A stretch of 64,000 bases of DNA from Mytilinidion resinicola (GCF_010093595.1 NW_022985468.1:192615-256614); one strand, 5' to 3'; positions 10,136-22,572 are shown, counted from the stretch's first letter. Translations and numbers: made by a program. Notes: generated by a model not told the origin, from the letters alone.

Positions 10136-13100
10136 GTCGAATGGCGTCGATGATGTTGTATAGACAGTTGTTGTAGTTGATTGTACAGTGGAGAGTCGTG
10201 AGCCGTCGTTGCAGTGCAGTTGTTCAGTGCGGTGAAGCGTGGAAATGACTTGCTAGAATGACTGAGATCCGAAGATGAGTGTTGTAGGGAGCGACAAAAG
10301 CAACAGTACCGCGTGAAGGAGTGAACGCGAATACGGGCTGGATAGAGAAGGACAAGAGAGGCTTTGTAGTGGACGGATGCGGACGAGGTGAAGGAGAAGA
10401 AGAGACGCAGGAAACGGGGCGCCAGGCCAGGCTTTCGGCTGGCTGCCCCTGGCGCTCGAGCAGCGATCGGCGGACTGGCGCACAGCGTCCGACCCTGCAA
10501 GCCACCGCGCCGCACCCCTGCAGAGTCATCTCTGAGCCTGCGCCCTTGCGGTGCAATCTTAAAATACAAGGGTGAATTACGGGGCGGAAGAGCCCGCGCT
10601 GCGCCTGATTGGTGTGCCTGCCAGGAACCGCTTGTGCACTTTTGGCGCCCGAGAGCGTTTCATCGGGAGGTCGCGCGGCCAGAGTGGGCAGTGGGCAGTG
10701 GGCCATCCAGCACATCACCACCACGCCGTTCGTGCCAAGCGGCCACATCGTGAATCCCACGTGTGCGCTGGCCATTTGCCCTGACCCAGCGACCGCGTTC
10801 CACCATCTGGGGGCCGGCAGCGGGCAGCAGAACCACGGGCAGCAGAACCATGGGCAGCGCCGTGACAGTGCCGCTCCCGAGCCGACCGACTGAGGGGATC
10901 CCGACCGACTGACGACCGACGACAAGAGGCCGCGCAATTGAGTGGAGAGCACGGTCGCGTCCGAAATGATTGGTGGGTCGCCCGTCCTTCTTGAAGAGAT
11001 TGGCCGCCTGCCAGAAGGCGAGAAGTAGCTGCTGGACTCGCTTGTTTCACGATGGAGACCGACGCAAGAAAGTGCCCGGCTTTCTGGCAGATTCCCAACC
11101 ATGGTTCGAATCCACACCACCACACTCTCGCGCCAAACTCCTCGCCAACTCCTCCCTTTTAGACCCTCTTAACCGAAAAATAGCGTCTTGTCTTCGCTTT
11201 CTGCGTAGCGATACCACCTGCACAGCGGTGCCCAACTGACCAGTCGGCGCTGTCAGATCCCACCCTGCACGACTCTGCAGGTCCGGCACTGGATGATGTC
11301 GCGATGCAGCAACAGCGAGGCATTTGCGCCGGCATGCCACGCAGCCCTGTGCTAGCGCAGGCCCAGCCGTCCCCAGATCGCCCGCCGATTGAACGGCCGC
11401 CAGCCTGCCCTTATCCACCCGCATCAAAGGGCCCTCTCGCCCAGTCGGATCGCGCAAAAGAACAACCACCTGCACCAGACCAGGCTCAAGGCACACCGAC
11501 TTGCGGGAGCCGAAGACTCTTCATCGCGGCACGCCCATTCAACGTGGTGGAGAATTGTTGGATAACAGAAACCGCTTGCCACCAATCAGATATCTTCGAA
11601 TTTCTTGCTTTTCCGTTCTTTGCTTGCCGTCGGCTGCTTCCGTCTCTTCACTCTCATTGTCGCAAAGAAAGATGCCAGATGCCTGTTCGGCCCACTCTTG
11701 CTCTGCCGTCTCTCGGTCAGATGTAGGTGGGTAGTCGCATGCCCTGAGGAAGTTCATCCCCTCGGCTTATCACTTATCAGCTCGTCCCGTCCCGCAACGT
11801 TGACGGCTCACGGGCCTGGACCAACATTCTCGGGTGGGTTCCCGCGGAGGTTCTGCGCGCGCTGAAGAACATGGCTACGGTCCACCCGGGCCGTTGTGAC
11901 CTGAAGAACTCCGCAACCATCTTGCAACCGTCCAGAGAAGTGCCGACGAGACTCCGATGAAGCACCCTGTTGTGAAGCTTCCACGAGAACGGATTACTTC
12001 ACTCCCCTAGGCTAGGTGCGCTCTCGAGGCGCGCTTGCAAACGGACTTGGTCAGCAGCGCGCAAACGTTTCACACTTTTGGCTAAGGATGTCGCCATTCG
12101 GTTTGCAACAACTCGAGTCATGATCAAAGAAGAGTTTTCTTTGCAAGCCATGCGAGGTAGTCTAGAAAGGCCTGGAAAGGCGCTTTGCGGAACCATTTGC
12201 GAGACCATTTGCGAGGCAAAATGGAGTTGCATTCCACGTCCAGGTGGGGTGCCTGCAACCAGCGGGTCGGGGGTTTCCGAAAAGCCTGACTTGCCATGTT
12301 CTTCCCTGTCTTAGTCGTGCAGGAATCGCTCGTTGCGAAGGAAGGGATTTCGGGCCTTTTCAGAAGTCGACGGACTATGTTTTTGATTGTTCCTGCGAAC
12401 GTTCGTCAGCGTTGAAGTTGAGAAATGTAGGCGTCATCTGAGGCGTGTTGTGTCAGCGCACTAACTTCGTTCCCATGCCAGACTTTACGAGCTGCGCAGT
12501 AGTATATTCAAGCTCCGCAGACTGTGACAGAGAAATGCGTGGTATTTCCCGTGAGGTTCGTTCATGGTTGATATTGAGAAACGGCGACGTGGTCCGAGGG
12601 ATGTCGTGGTAGCGTACCAGCGTCCTTTCTTCGTCAAATGGCAGAACTCTGATTAAAGGCGAGGCACAGAATCTCAAGCTCGATGAAAAACCAGTGGGTA
12701 CTCTTTGTGTGTTCTTGCAAGTGTCTCTCACATTGATGATAAAAGATGGAGAGTCGTCCAAAGAAAGTCGTGGTGGAATGCGAAGTACTAGCGTCATTGC
12801 CTCATCAGCCCACCTCACAGAATCACCCCCCACAAAAATCCCCGTATTTCCAACATAGCACGACGAGTACATATAAGTTTCGTAGGATCGAATAAAATGA
12901 AGTCTGTTTCAAGTCTCGAATCTCAACATCTATAGTTCCTTGCATTCTCAAATTAGAGCTTGTAGTTGCAGGATGGATGTCCTTGCGTCGAAACGCGGCT
13001 GCGCTTTCCTTCCTTCCCTCAAAGATAGCTGCAACCACCACACCACCACCAGGTGTCATGGAATTATCTCAAATGTGAGTTCTTGACCATCCGTAGCGCA

Positions 13101-14005
13101 GTGGACAGAAATTCCCTGCGCAGTGATTTTCGTGGGTGGCGAAATGCATCAAAACGATAATCGGACGGCTTTGAACATGAACACTTTATCTTTTTTTCCA
13201 TCAACATCCCGCATAAGAAAGCACGGGCGTATTTCAAACCTACTAGAAAGGCTCTACGCTGGGGGGGGGGTAGTCGATATGCGTTCTCCACTTTTTAGAG
13301 ACAGTAGCGTAGTGCAGAGATCCGTCCGAGAAACTATCTCATCCATCGTCCATGAAGTATCGTGCTGTAGGCGTTATACCTATATGTTCGAGAGAGCAAG
13401 TGGAACTCTCTCGTCTATCCCCGCAGGCAGACTCGCTCCCTCATAAGAGAAGTGATTCTGTATAGTCATCCGTCCTTCTACACCTCGGTGAACGAGGCCG
13501 CGCGCCGCAGTGGAGAAACGTTTGTTGCGCGGCCCACTGCGTAAACAACGCATGCTCCACGAGATTTAAGATGAAGGCGTGCGTCACCAACCCCAAACTA
13601 CCCCGTGATATATCCATCCTTACGTTCATCCCTCTGGGCTATGCCTATCCCGCACCTCTCTCCATCACATCACCACTCACGCCTCAAGACTCAGAATCCG
13701 ATCAAATACTTTCATAAATATCTCAGACATAGCGCCGCTGGGCACCCACCATTCTCTATCTATCGTCCTCTAAATCCCCCCTCTCCTTCCCAACCCCAGG
13801 TATCAATAACCCCTAGCCCGTAGGCCAGGACTAACAATAAGAAATATGCAACACATAAAAAGGGAAAAAAAAAACGAAGGTATCCTATCAAAAAAGTCGC
13901 CGCGCCACATGATGCATGAAGAAAGTCGTAAAATCCTCCTGCCTGGCAAGGCCACCTCTAGCACTCCCTTTCCAACATCCCCTTCATCCAGAAGTTTCTA
14001 CACCA
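10136..14005. other. Long gene-poor stretch
   Basis: 3.9 kb without a gene I can support on either strand. The longest open frames (about 120-300 codons near 10.2-11.5 kb) have shadow-like composition rich in Arg, Pro and Ser, with no domain, and overlap each other. Local duplications are visible: a GGCAGCAGAACCA unit twice at about 10826-10852, and ACCATTTGCGAG twice at about 12190-12215. The first part is the upstream region of the Asp f 4-like gene; the last 200 bp hold the 3' region of KCH1. Confidence 0.45.
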
Positions 14006-16275
14006 CTACCACTCCCTCGCCTGCGGCTGGGTATAGTACCCATCCACGTCATCGTACCCCTGTTGTCGCTGCTGTTGCTGCATCGGCCCTGCCGTCTGAC
14101 TCCTCGGACCGTCCTGTGCCCACCCAGGCGGCTGCAGCGGCGCTGTCGCGCTTCTCTGCGGTGGCGTAGACCCTGGACCGCGGTTGGGCAGCGGGTTCGA
14201 GGCTTCACGACGCTGTATGGCGGCCTGCAGGACTGATGGAAGAGCAGCGGCGCCGGGGTTGGAGCGAGGCGGGGGGGTGGCACTATGAGAGGCGTAGCCA
14301 TTTCCACCGTTGTTCAAGGGGGGCGGGTTGCCGGGGATTAGGCTCGTGAGCGGACCTTGCTGCGCGGGTGTGGGCGCGCGATAGGGGTCGTAGTCGTCAG
14401 CGCCTTGGTAGGGTATTTGGTTTTGACTGCGCTGTTGCTGGTGGCCGGGCCCGACAGGGGACATGTCGACGGGGCTCATCTCGTAGGCAGGACCATGAGC
14501 TGGAGCGCGGTGGTCGAAAGGGGAGAAGCTGGGGTCGGCGAGGGGCGAGGGTCCTGGGCCACGACGGCTTGCTGTGCTGACGGCAGTGTTTGAGCGTGGT
14601 GATTGGCCTGGGCGAGAATCATTGGCACTCATGGGAGAAGGAGAGTTGCGGTTATCCGAGGTGTAGTTGGTATTGATGCGGGATGGAGGACCGAAGGAAT
14701 TCTCCGGTCGCATAGGCATGCCGTTGGAGGGTGCTGGCGAGCTTCGGTCCTGAGACATGGGGGAGTATGGACGTTGAGGGCCTGGCGATCCTGTCATTCC
14801 CCTGTTCATCGGAGGTCTTGAAAAGTAGTCGGCATTTCGATCCAGTGGAGGCAATGACGGAGTAGGCGAAGCTGATCGGCCTCCGTATCCCATATCGCTT
14901 GCTTGACCGAGGAGAGGTGCATTGGAGCCGTAGCTTGCATTTGAGTACGCGGATGACTGGGTCTCCGAACGGGACGGCGGCATAGGCCGCTTGACATCCT
15001 CTGGGAACGACGGCAAGGTAGGCGCTCTCGACACTCCAGTCCTGCTAGTATTCATGGTATTGCTCCGAGAAGTGTACGGCGGAAGAGTGGTCGTAGTCTC
15101 CACGGAATAGATAGAGTCTTTGTCGCCGTCGCTGTTGAGAACTGGTAGCGTAGGTACTCGCTGAGGCTGATCTGGGCGGCCACCATTCTTCGTCGACTTC
15201 TGCTCCTCCTTTCTACGCTTTGCATCCTGCTTCTCCAACGCCTTCTTAACTTTCTTACCGACAATCCTATCCAGACGAGCGTCAATCTTCCGTTTCAGAT
15301 ATATCGACAGCCTCCCGTCGCTACTCGGGATGTAATGCCACAAGAACACTACATAAAGCAAAACAGCGACCAAGAGAGATAAAGCTGCTATCACCCAAAC
15401 GACGAGCGTGAACAACATGGCTCCGTATACAGCCACTTCCGTCCGGTTGTTCTGGGCAAGATGTGAGAGGTTAATGAAAAACTGCTGGAAGTTGGAATGA
15501 CCATCGGTGGACTTATTCTGTCCGTTAGGGATTAGGCTGGCTTTCATGACGGCCCACAGGGTAAGAGCGTTGATGACTACTCGAGGTCCTTCGGCTACAA
15601 TTATGACAATAGCACCTTGGAGTCGATGTTAGCAGCTGCTAGAACAACACGATCAGGAGGAACAAACCCTTGAACTGGAAGTAGACAAAAAGCGCAATAT
15701 AGTCAACGCCCTTTTTGCTCTTGGTCAACTCGGCAAAGACGAGGAAGCGCCTCCACCCTTTGCCTCCAGGGTTGACTCGCATGCTCTGAAGAACAACAGC
15801 AAGAGGGTCGAGGTAGCAATTGGCAACACCACCAGAACGGATGACCCTGTATGCTCGAATCCAGTCGACTGCTAGCAGCACGTATGAGGCGATGATGCTG
15901 CCAACGAAGATCCATTTGGCAATGTCGATAGGTATTGTCGGCTTGATCTCGCTGGACCATTTGTTGAAGGCGAGTAGACTGATTGCGGTAAAGCCATCAG
16001 AGACGTAGGCGCCAGCCATGATGAGTGAAAGAATCCATAGCCAGCCATATGACAGAGGGGTGAGGCATGAGGAGCGTCTGAAGTCGTCAAGGGTCTAGTG
16101 AAGTCAGTAGATAATCAATTGAAGCTATACAAGGCAGATAGAGGTGAATGCTTCAATCGCCGCAGTTCTGCAAAGCCGTGTCCTTGCAATAGAACTGAGA
16201 ATGACGTACAATGTAATCCCACTTCTGCTCCTCGGTGACGATGAGACCCTTCTCGCGGTCTCCACAGCAGCCCAT
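14006..16275 (-). CDS. KCH1: Kch1/Prm6-type low-affinity potassium channel
   Basis: Three exons: 16275-16210, 16094-15668 and 15615-14006, in consistent phase; the second intron uses a weak GTTTGT donor. The 700-aa product begins MGCCGDREKG, a classical N-myristoylation glycine followed by two cysteines that could be palmitoylated, so the N-terminus is probably membrane-anchored. The block LLAFNKWSSEIKPTIPIDIA and the following KWIFVGSIIASYVLLAVDW are the signature of the fungal KCH family. About four to five membrane segments lie within residues 35-270. In yeast the Kch1 pair mediates K+ influx and promotes Ca2+ signalling in response to pheromone and other stimuli. The last 400 residues are a cytosolic, Pro/Ser/Gln-rich disordered tail, preceded by a basic helix with KKVKKALEKQDAKRRKEE. 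Confidence in the family is high; the tail is poorly conserved. Confidence 0.92.
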
Positions 16276-18403
16276 GATGAGAGTTGTTCGGTATTATTAG
16301 GTAGATGAATCCGGTCCACGGCAATCGTCGGGGATTAGGCCAGCTCAGCTGGGCGTCGTCTGGCGACGTCGTTGGGTAAAGAGTGTGTGGCGCGCGTGGT
16401 CGTCAAGACATCCAGTCGCGATGGTTCGTAGATAATGTGCAATGGCCGGCTCTGTGGTGACAGTCCAGCTGCTCACCGCCGGGTCGAGTGGGGATGAAAG
16501 GCAGTGGTTAGGCGTTCTTGAGGTTCCAAGAGAAGAAGGTTCGGCGCGCAAGGGAGTGTGTGTCGGAGTTGGCCAGTCTAGAGAATGTGCATGACGGGGC
16601 GGACTCCTGGAGCGTGGTTGGTTTGATGTGCCCTATGCCCGCAGATGTTTCGAGGAGCGGCGTGTTGAAGGCTGCTGAATGGAGCGAGTGTTCGCCAATG
16701 GCACAATAGCGCGCGGTAGAGTATTGTGTCCTGTGGTGTGAATAGCGGTCGGTAGGACTGGATGGAGCGGGTGAAGGAGCGACGGGTCCGGCTTCTCAGT
16801 GTCGGAACAAAAGCAGCGCAAAGCAAACCGTAGGTCAAATGCGCAGCATCGAGACAGCAGTCGGGCTCACAGGCGTCTATGCGATTGACATGGCGGGCGC
16901 TGAGGGGCGGGCGGGCTGCGGTGTGGGCAGCAAAAGGAGAGGGTCCAGCGTGAGCGGAAGGCGAAGACGCTCGGATTCCTCCGCGTTTGAGATGCAACCC
17001 GTGCCCAATCAGCCCGCAACGTCCCCTTGCGGAGAGACTGGCTGGCTGCCGCACTGGGCGTGTTCCTGCGCAAGGCCTGCTTCAGAAGACCCGGGGCCCC
17101 CGCCCTGGCCACCGTTGACAGGCTGGCCCCAAGATTGGAGAGGAATCCGAGACCTGCCGTGTCCACCACTCTTTTCGCGACGGAGATACATGAGGTACAC
17201 AAGCGCCTGCACCACAGCACGTCGTTGACCTTCTCCATACTCCAGACCAGACGCCAGAACGCAAGGCGGCGAGGAACTGCACGCCGCCTCCTACGCTTGG
17301 GGCGTGCCTCGGGAACCTGGGAATCAGCAGTACGCCCCAACGTTTGAGGTTTGGGATGCGCGAATCCCGCCTCAGCTCAGCCCACCGTGGATCGAGCAGG
17401 TGAGGCGCAGGATCAGCCGCTAGAGCGATTCCGATGCGTTTTTTGGCACTTCATCTCTCGCGCAATCGTGACTTTCCTGGTGTGAGTACATTGGTCTAAC
17501 ACTGTTTGGGTGGTCCGGAGAACTATAGGGCTTTCCAAAGCTGTCGCTTTACAGGATCTAACAATGTGCCGCGGAACTTCAAGCAGTGCTTGGCAAATGT
17601 GTAATCTACAAGCCTAGCGTGAGGGTGTACCCTCGAGGCTTGTGGAAGCGCAAGAGTTCATAATGGAAAGATAGGAGATCGGTATGTAAGAGACGAAGTC
17701 CCAATCCACAGGCTCAAGAACATGACATCGAGCGGATTTCAGAGCGCATGGGCTACAGAGTCTTCACAAGTTTTTCCGCGAGGTTAGAGCAACAGAAATA
17801 TGCTTTTAATCCGTGTTGCTTGGCCATAGAGATGGGAGGTCAGCATGTAAAAGACATATGCTCGATTGGAAGGGTCGAGAAAATGGCATCCTGAGAATCT
17901 GAAAGATGAATAGGCAGTAGAGTCGCCAAATAGCTAACCACCCCCTAGAAACGCGGCAATTCAATGTGCACCTCCCCGGAAATACATCCGAGACTTTGAA
18001 AGATAAATAGGCCTGAGAGGCCATAGACAGTTACCTGCGTTGTCAAAATAGTGTCTTTCCATATCTTGTGCCCATGGGCCCCGTGAGGAAGCATTTGTCA
18101 TTCAACCCCTCTCTATATTATCTCCATGCTCTCAACATCTTTCGTTTCTTGCCATTCCTTCGGGCCTCCCCTCAATCCTTCTTCTCTCTAGTCCTCAATT
18201 TCCAGCCGCAAGATTTCATATCCGATGCTCTCATCTGACACTTGCGAGAAAAAACTTAGAGCGGCGAATTTTAGAGCGCGTGCAGGGCACCTCTAAGGGT
18301 CGCAAAAATATGCAACTGTTTGCTGGGACTAGGCAGCGATTGGAGACTCGCAGGACAAGACATTTCAAGGCGAGGAAGTAGCATCATTTACTAAACCCGC
18401 GAC
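16276..18403. other. Intergenic upstream of KCH1, with decayed repeats
   Basis: No gene is supported. The first 0.6 kb is the 5' region of KCH1. From about 17.6 kb the DNA is made of diverged repeated pieces (listed separately). Open frames of 100-160 codons on both strands near 16.6-17.3 kb overlap one another and show no recognisable domain. Confidence 0.45.
17661..18025. repeat. Diverged direct repeats
   Basis: A segment with 'GATAGGAGATCGGTATGTAA' at about 17671 recurs, much mutated, as 'GATGGGAGGTCAGCATGTAA' at about 17830. A third partial copy sits near 17980-18025, recognised by CTGAAAGATGAATAGGC versus TTGAAAGATAAATAGGC. Confidence 0.6.
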
Positions 18404-18955
18404 GCTGATTTACGATCTCCGGAACCCTGACATCGTGGATGGGTCCCAGCAGCTTGATCGAAGCCACTCTGGCGGTGGCAAGCATCTGGCACTTCTCGCT
18501 AGTTCCTAGTTCCTGATTTGCGGTCTGTGGAAGTCGACATAGGTGATTGGGTTCAGCGACACTGTCGAAGTCGCTCTAACAGTCGCAAGGGGATGGTAAA
18601 ATGCCAAGAGTCAGTCACTAATTTGTAGCTTCTGGGGAATGGGACAGGTGACTAGCAGTGCTTTTGTAAGAAGGTGAAGACATGTAAATGTCAAGGCGTT
18701 GATTTGCAGCCTCTGGAAAAACCTAAGACTTCCAATACCGCTCAGCCATCCGAGGACCTTCCGACAGCGCTATACAATGGACAATCACCACGAATACAGT
18801 GTCTGATTCAAAGGCTTGCAGACGAAGATAAGTCTATTCCAGTGGGTAATAAAACAAGTGAGGCTATTGCATGTGTAGTGTTGATACAGACGTGAATAGG
18901 GGCATCTTCGGAATAAATCAAAGAGAGTCGGAGCCTCTGTGCGCCCTTGCCTAAA
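18404..18955. repeat. Repeat block R1 (module copy 1)
   Basis: Built of about four subunits of roughly 100 bp, each beginning with a form of CTGATTTACGGTCT followed by CGGAA. Blocks such as GTCGAAGTCGCTCTAACAGT (about 18567) and TTGCAGACGAAGATAAG (about 18816) recur in R2 at 21657-22185 as GTTGAAGTCGCTCTGACGGT and ATGCAGATGAGGATATT. The copies are clearly homologous but heavily diverged. Confidence 0.75.
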
Positions 18956-19189
18956 CGCCATGTAATGATGGTATAAACCTAGGATCTTCTTCCATGCGGC
19001 GAATCGTTAACCCCAAACCGTAATTGTGTCGCAACCATATCAATCAAAGCCCAACGCCTTCTTCCAGGCCCAGATGCAACACTCCGTGTCCGTAGATGCA
19101 CATAGACTCAGAGCCATATACCCTCTCCCGGGTGCCAATCTCTGTTCCAATAATCCAATCGCACAATAACAAGGACCCGCTGCCATTCT

Positions 19190-20003
19190 TTAGAGCGGGG
19201 GGTTACTAAGATCGATAGCCATGATGGCTGAGTCCATAGCCTTAGGCCAGCGCTCCTTGTGCCCTCTACGATGCAGCTCGCCATTCCCGTGCAGGCACTC
19301 GTCAGACGTCGCATCAATCACGTCGAACGACCTCGGACGCTTCACATACCCATGCGCAGTGAGGTGTTCGCAGCTAGCCACTAGCTTAGCGTCTTTATAC
19401 GACACGGTAATGTGGTCGGCTTCGACCGTTTTGCCGTGGGCGTTTAAGACGACCAACTTGGACATAGGGGTGGCCGTGGACTGGTGGATAGGACCGCTGG
19501 GGTGTCGTTAGCTCATGTCCTCGTGCAGGATCTGGTCAGGGGCAAACATACCGAATCATCATGGTTCGCACACTCCCGTCCAGGAGCTGCAGGGTGTGGA
19601 AAGCGGCTTTCGTTAAGCTGGCCTTTTGTTTGGCGAGGGGTGTCTTCTCGTACTAGAAGAAGATGAATTGCTCGAGGTTTGGGGGTCGACGGGGTGCTCG
19701 CAAAGGGGCCACGACGGCCAGAGGTGGTGCGGGACCGCAGTACACCATTTGTCCGTATTGGTCGTAGTCCGTCACAGCCTGGCTCTGCTGTTGGGCCGGC
19801 GCTGCTTCTGGATGGTTTGCGGGCCGCAAAGCCTGTTGGCGGAGGATGTGTGAGGCTTGTTCTTGGTAAGCCATCAGCTGCTGCTGCTCGTAGTCCTGGT
19901 ATGCGACCGGTTGGCGGGAAAGGGTGGAGATTGGTCTCGACATCATAAGTGGCTGTCTATAGCCCGTCTGCGGATGCTGGGTCTGGTTGTATTGGCTGGA
20001 CAT
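19190..20003 (-). CDS. Family A protein, copy 1 (unknown function, frame interrupted by one TAG)
   Basis: Two exons, 20003-19552 and 19496-19190, with a 55-nt intron (GTATGT donor, GCTAAC branch, CCCAG acceptor) and matching phase. The frame is 252 codons long and open except for a TAG at 19655-19653 (codon 117). The N-terminal 80 residues are rich in Gln and Tyr (for example AYQDYEQQQLMAYQEQ). The second half contains TKAAFHTLQLLDGS, then HITVSYKD and HLTAHGYVKR. These match AEAAFNTAKK, HVTISFKD and HYSMHGYTRG of the gene at 22573-23697, and the intron falls at the same place in the same phase (after a CG of an Arg codon), so the two are paralogues. The TAG aligns gap-free with a sense codon in the paralogue and probably derives from CAG. 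A 93-nt GTGTAC...CTTCTAG intron removing it is a weaker alternative. Confidence 0.65.
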
Positions 20004-20181
20004 CGTTGGCTCGTGGCCATTGTGGAAAAGTCCGATTGTTGGGAGTTGTGGTCAAAGGTCCGCTGGCTGGAAGGACGACCGTCGAGCCACCAACCACCGT
20101 CGTAAGCCCTCCCGGCGCCGAAAACACAGCCGTCTGCCCTCCAATTACAGTCGTTAATGGCCCGCCTGCTGGAAGTACACT

Positions 20182-20955
20182 ATGTGTTTGCCAGCCATGA
20201 CCGAACTAATTAGCCACGAAAATGTCCACGATCCCAAAATCATCATCGGCGACTTTGGCGAAGCCTTCTTTGCCACTGTCCAAGAGGACCGCGGCTACCT
20301 AAACACTCCTATCAAACTCCGTCCCCCAGAAGCCTTTTTTAACGAATGCCTCGGGCCTAAAGTCGACGCGTGGACGCTAGCCTGCACAGCCTTTGAGATA
20401 CTTGGCATGCATGGACTATTCCCAGAGATAGAAGACTTGTGCATAGCTGAAATGATTATCCACTTAGGTCCGCTTCCGGAAAAGTGGTGGGAGACGTGGG
20501 AAGCTAAGGACGAGTTTTTCTACCCGGGCGGCTCTCCCCGGGATAAACCTCAGTTCAAGTCGTTAGCTGAGCACATGCTGGCGATGGGCCGCGGCCAAAC
20601 GCCCGAAGCCTGCGAGTTTAGCAAGGAAGAGTTTGCGGCTCTAGAAGGCCTTTTCAAGAAGATGCTCACATATGAGTCCGCGGACAGGATCACTTCTAGC
20701 GAAATGGTGGCTTCGGATTGGATGCAGAAGTGGGCGGTTAGGGACATAGTGGAGCCAGCTCCGCAACAAGCGTTGCAGGCACTGTTCGAGGGCTGCCGGG
20801 AGTTTGACCCGATTTTCAAAGAGCAGGACAAGAAGCGGTTAGCAAAAATGGCTAAGTTAAAAGCTCAAAAGGCTAGGGCAAACGCGAAAGAGCACCAGGA
20901 GAATAAAGCGGAGGTAAGGGAGCCTCCAGACGAGGCTCCCGACCATTATGCTTGA
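20182..20955 (+). CDS. SRPK-like protein kinase fragment, C-lobe only
   Basis: The 257-aa open frame starts just before the DFG region: KIIIGDFGEAFF, then LRPPEAFF (the APE-equivalent), GPKVDAWTLACTAFEILG and the SRPK-type LGPLPEKWWETW segment, ending the kinase fold near ASDWMQKWAV. A basic/acidic coiled tail follows. The glycine-rich loop, the lysine motif and the catalytic HGD loop are all missing, so it cannot be an active kinase. The same architecture is present with its N-lobe in the paralogue at 25279-27373, which shares RPPEAFF, LFKKMLTY and ASxWMQKWA. The start lies only 178 bp from the divergent family A gene, so the missing half was lost at that junction. It is either a relic or an expressed pseudokinase fragment; I favour a relic. 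Confidence 0.7.
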   Translation: MCLPAMTELISHENVHDPKIIIGDFGEAFFATVQEDRGYLNTPIKLRPPEAFFNECLGPKVDAWTLACTAFEILGMHGLFPEIEDLCIAEMIIHLGPLPEKWWETWEAKDEFFYPGGSPRDKPQFKSLAEHMLAMGRGQTPEACEFSKEEFAALEGLFKKMLTYESADRITSSEMVASDWMQKWAVRDIVEPAPQQALQALFEGCREFDPIFKEQDKKRLAKMAKLKAQKARANAKEHQENKAEVREPPDEAPDHYA

Positions 20956-21656
20956 GCACTAGAAGAGCTGCGACCACGGAGACTGGAATTAGGGTAGCTT
21001 TACAGAAAGGTCTGGGTAATCTTGTTTAACACTGTTGTGCTGGGGATAGAGAAAAATTTACGTAATCACGGCGTTCGCAGAGATGTATGCCGTCAGCTTT
21101 TTATGGATGGCTTTGCACTTCAGCACTTTGGTAGTAAGTAGTTTTCTATGGTATTGTCATAGCACTATCCAAGTATCACGTTCAGGTCCCCAAAACTTTT
21201 CATAATCAATGTTCATGAATATCGTCGATGAAAACCGGTCATTCAGCCCCACTCTCCATTCTCTAAGTATTATTCGTATCCCGACATTCCTTCAATCCTT
21301 CTTTCGTATTTTTCCCTCTTAGCCATGGTTTCGAGACTCCAGGAGCTCTGGGTGTACCCCAGACGTGCGAGGAACCGGTGTCTGATTGAAGACTTTCGAA
21401 AAGACATCCCTTAAGGAGGAGGAGTTTCTCATTAGGGGCACTCAGGAGGTGGCAAAGAGATGCTACGTAGGCTATTTCCCAGCCCCTAATACACAGACTA
21501 GAGAAAAGACATGATCTAGCTGACGTAGGTAGTAAGCCAAGGAGCCCTTCACGGACACGGAGATGTGTATTCATAGCGCACGATCATGGTGTTAATATAA
21601 ACGTGTCGGAAAGAACATCGAGAACTAAAGGGCTGCACTTTATCGAAGCTTCCGGG
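20956..21656. other. Intergenic between kinase fragment and R2
   Basis: No gene is seen. Short blocks such as CTATGGTATTGTCAT (about 21147) resemble CTATGGTATCGTGAT downstream of the second kinase (about 27512), so the 3' flanks are probably part of the duplicated module. Confidence 0.45.
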
Positions 21657-22185
21657 TGCTGATTTACGGCCTACGGAACTTTACATCATGCCATATTGAG
21701 ACAAGCTGGTCGGAGGAGCCCTCACGGTCGCAAGATGGTGAGATTGCTTAGTAGATTCGGCGCCGGTTTACGGTCTTTGGGACTACGTTGTGATCAGGCT
21801 CCAAAGATCGCCTAAAAGGTCTCACGTGCTGATCTGTTCTCTACGGGATTTGACATAGGTGAGCGAGTTTACCAATGTTGTTGAAGTCGCTCTGACGGTC
21901 GCAAAGAGGTGGCAAAATGCTATAGTGGAAGGTGGATCTGCGAACAAAACGAAAGAATATGCTGATCAGGACTTCGGAATGTCATCGAGGCGATATCAGA
22001 GGCCGTAAGATGTAGGAATTCCAACGCCAACCAGCCAATGGAGGAACCTCCAGAATTCTACGACTATGGACATTCACGACAAAGGCAGTGTTTTAATCAC
22101 AAGCATGCAGATGAGGATATTGTGACGTCAGTGATTGATATTATCCAAAGAGGTTTAGTTACAACCATGTGTGCACTTGCCCAGC
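21657..22185. repeat. Repeat block R2 (module copy 2)
   Basis: Second, diverged copy of R1 (18404-18955). It has at least three subunits, beginning near 21657, 21765 and 21828. The shared order of blocks and the same position upstream of a family A gene mark it as the matching part of a duplicated module. Small open frames inside it are not supported as genes. Confidence 0.75.
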
Positions 22186-22572
22186 ACCGTTTGAAGTCCT
22201 CCAGCGCATTATTAGAAGCTCCAAAACGACCGTTTGAGCAAGTGCCACAACTCTTCAAGCCACCTCAGACGGCGGTACCTGGGGGGGGAAATGGGGTATA
22301 TGAATACGGCGGTACCGGTTGTGGGTATCGCTGGGGTGTGTGAGGGGGAAGGGGGGTATATGAATTGGTGCAGTGAGTATAAGGTAGTAGGTATAGGGGA
22401 CCTTCAATCTGCCGTCCCGCGCCGCCAAATTCCAAACTCCGTGATCTGGATCCAGATCCTGTTGGCCTCTCTGCCGTCGTTCAGGTCGTGGATTGCCGTC
22501 ATTTCATCATATCCGGGTCGGTCGTCGTCCTACTCGCCTCTACCAAGTGTGAGTTCCGCAAGCCGCAGTATC

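Noticed and set aside
10224..11123. 299-codon frame (-) upstream of the Asp f 4-like gene
   Set aside because: Low-complexity composition, Cys/Trp/Arg-rich, no homology seen, and it covers the promoter region of the secreted protein gene.
11090..11125. B-box-like GGTTCGAATCC
   Set aside because: The T-stem has two mismatches and no A-box or acceptor stem is found upstream; probably chance.
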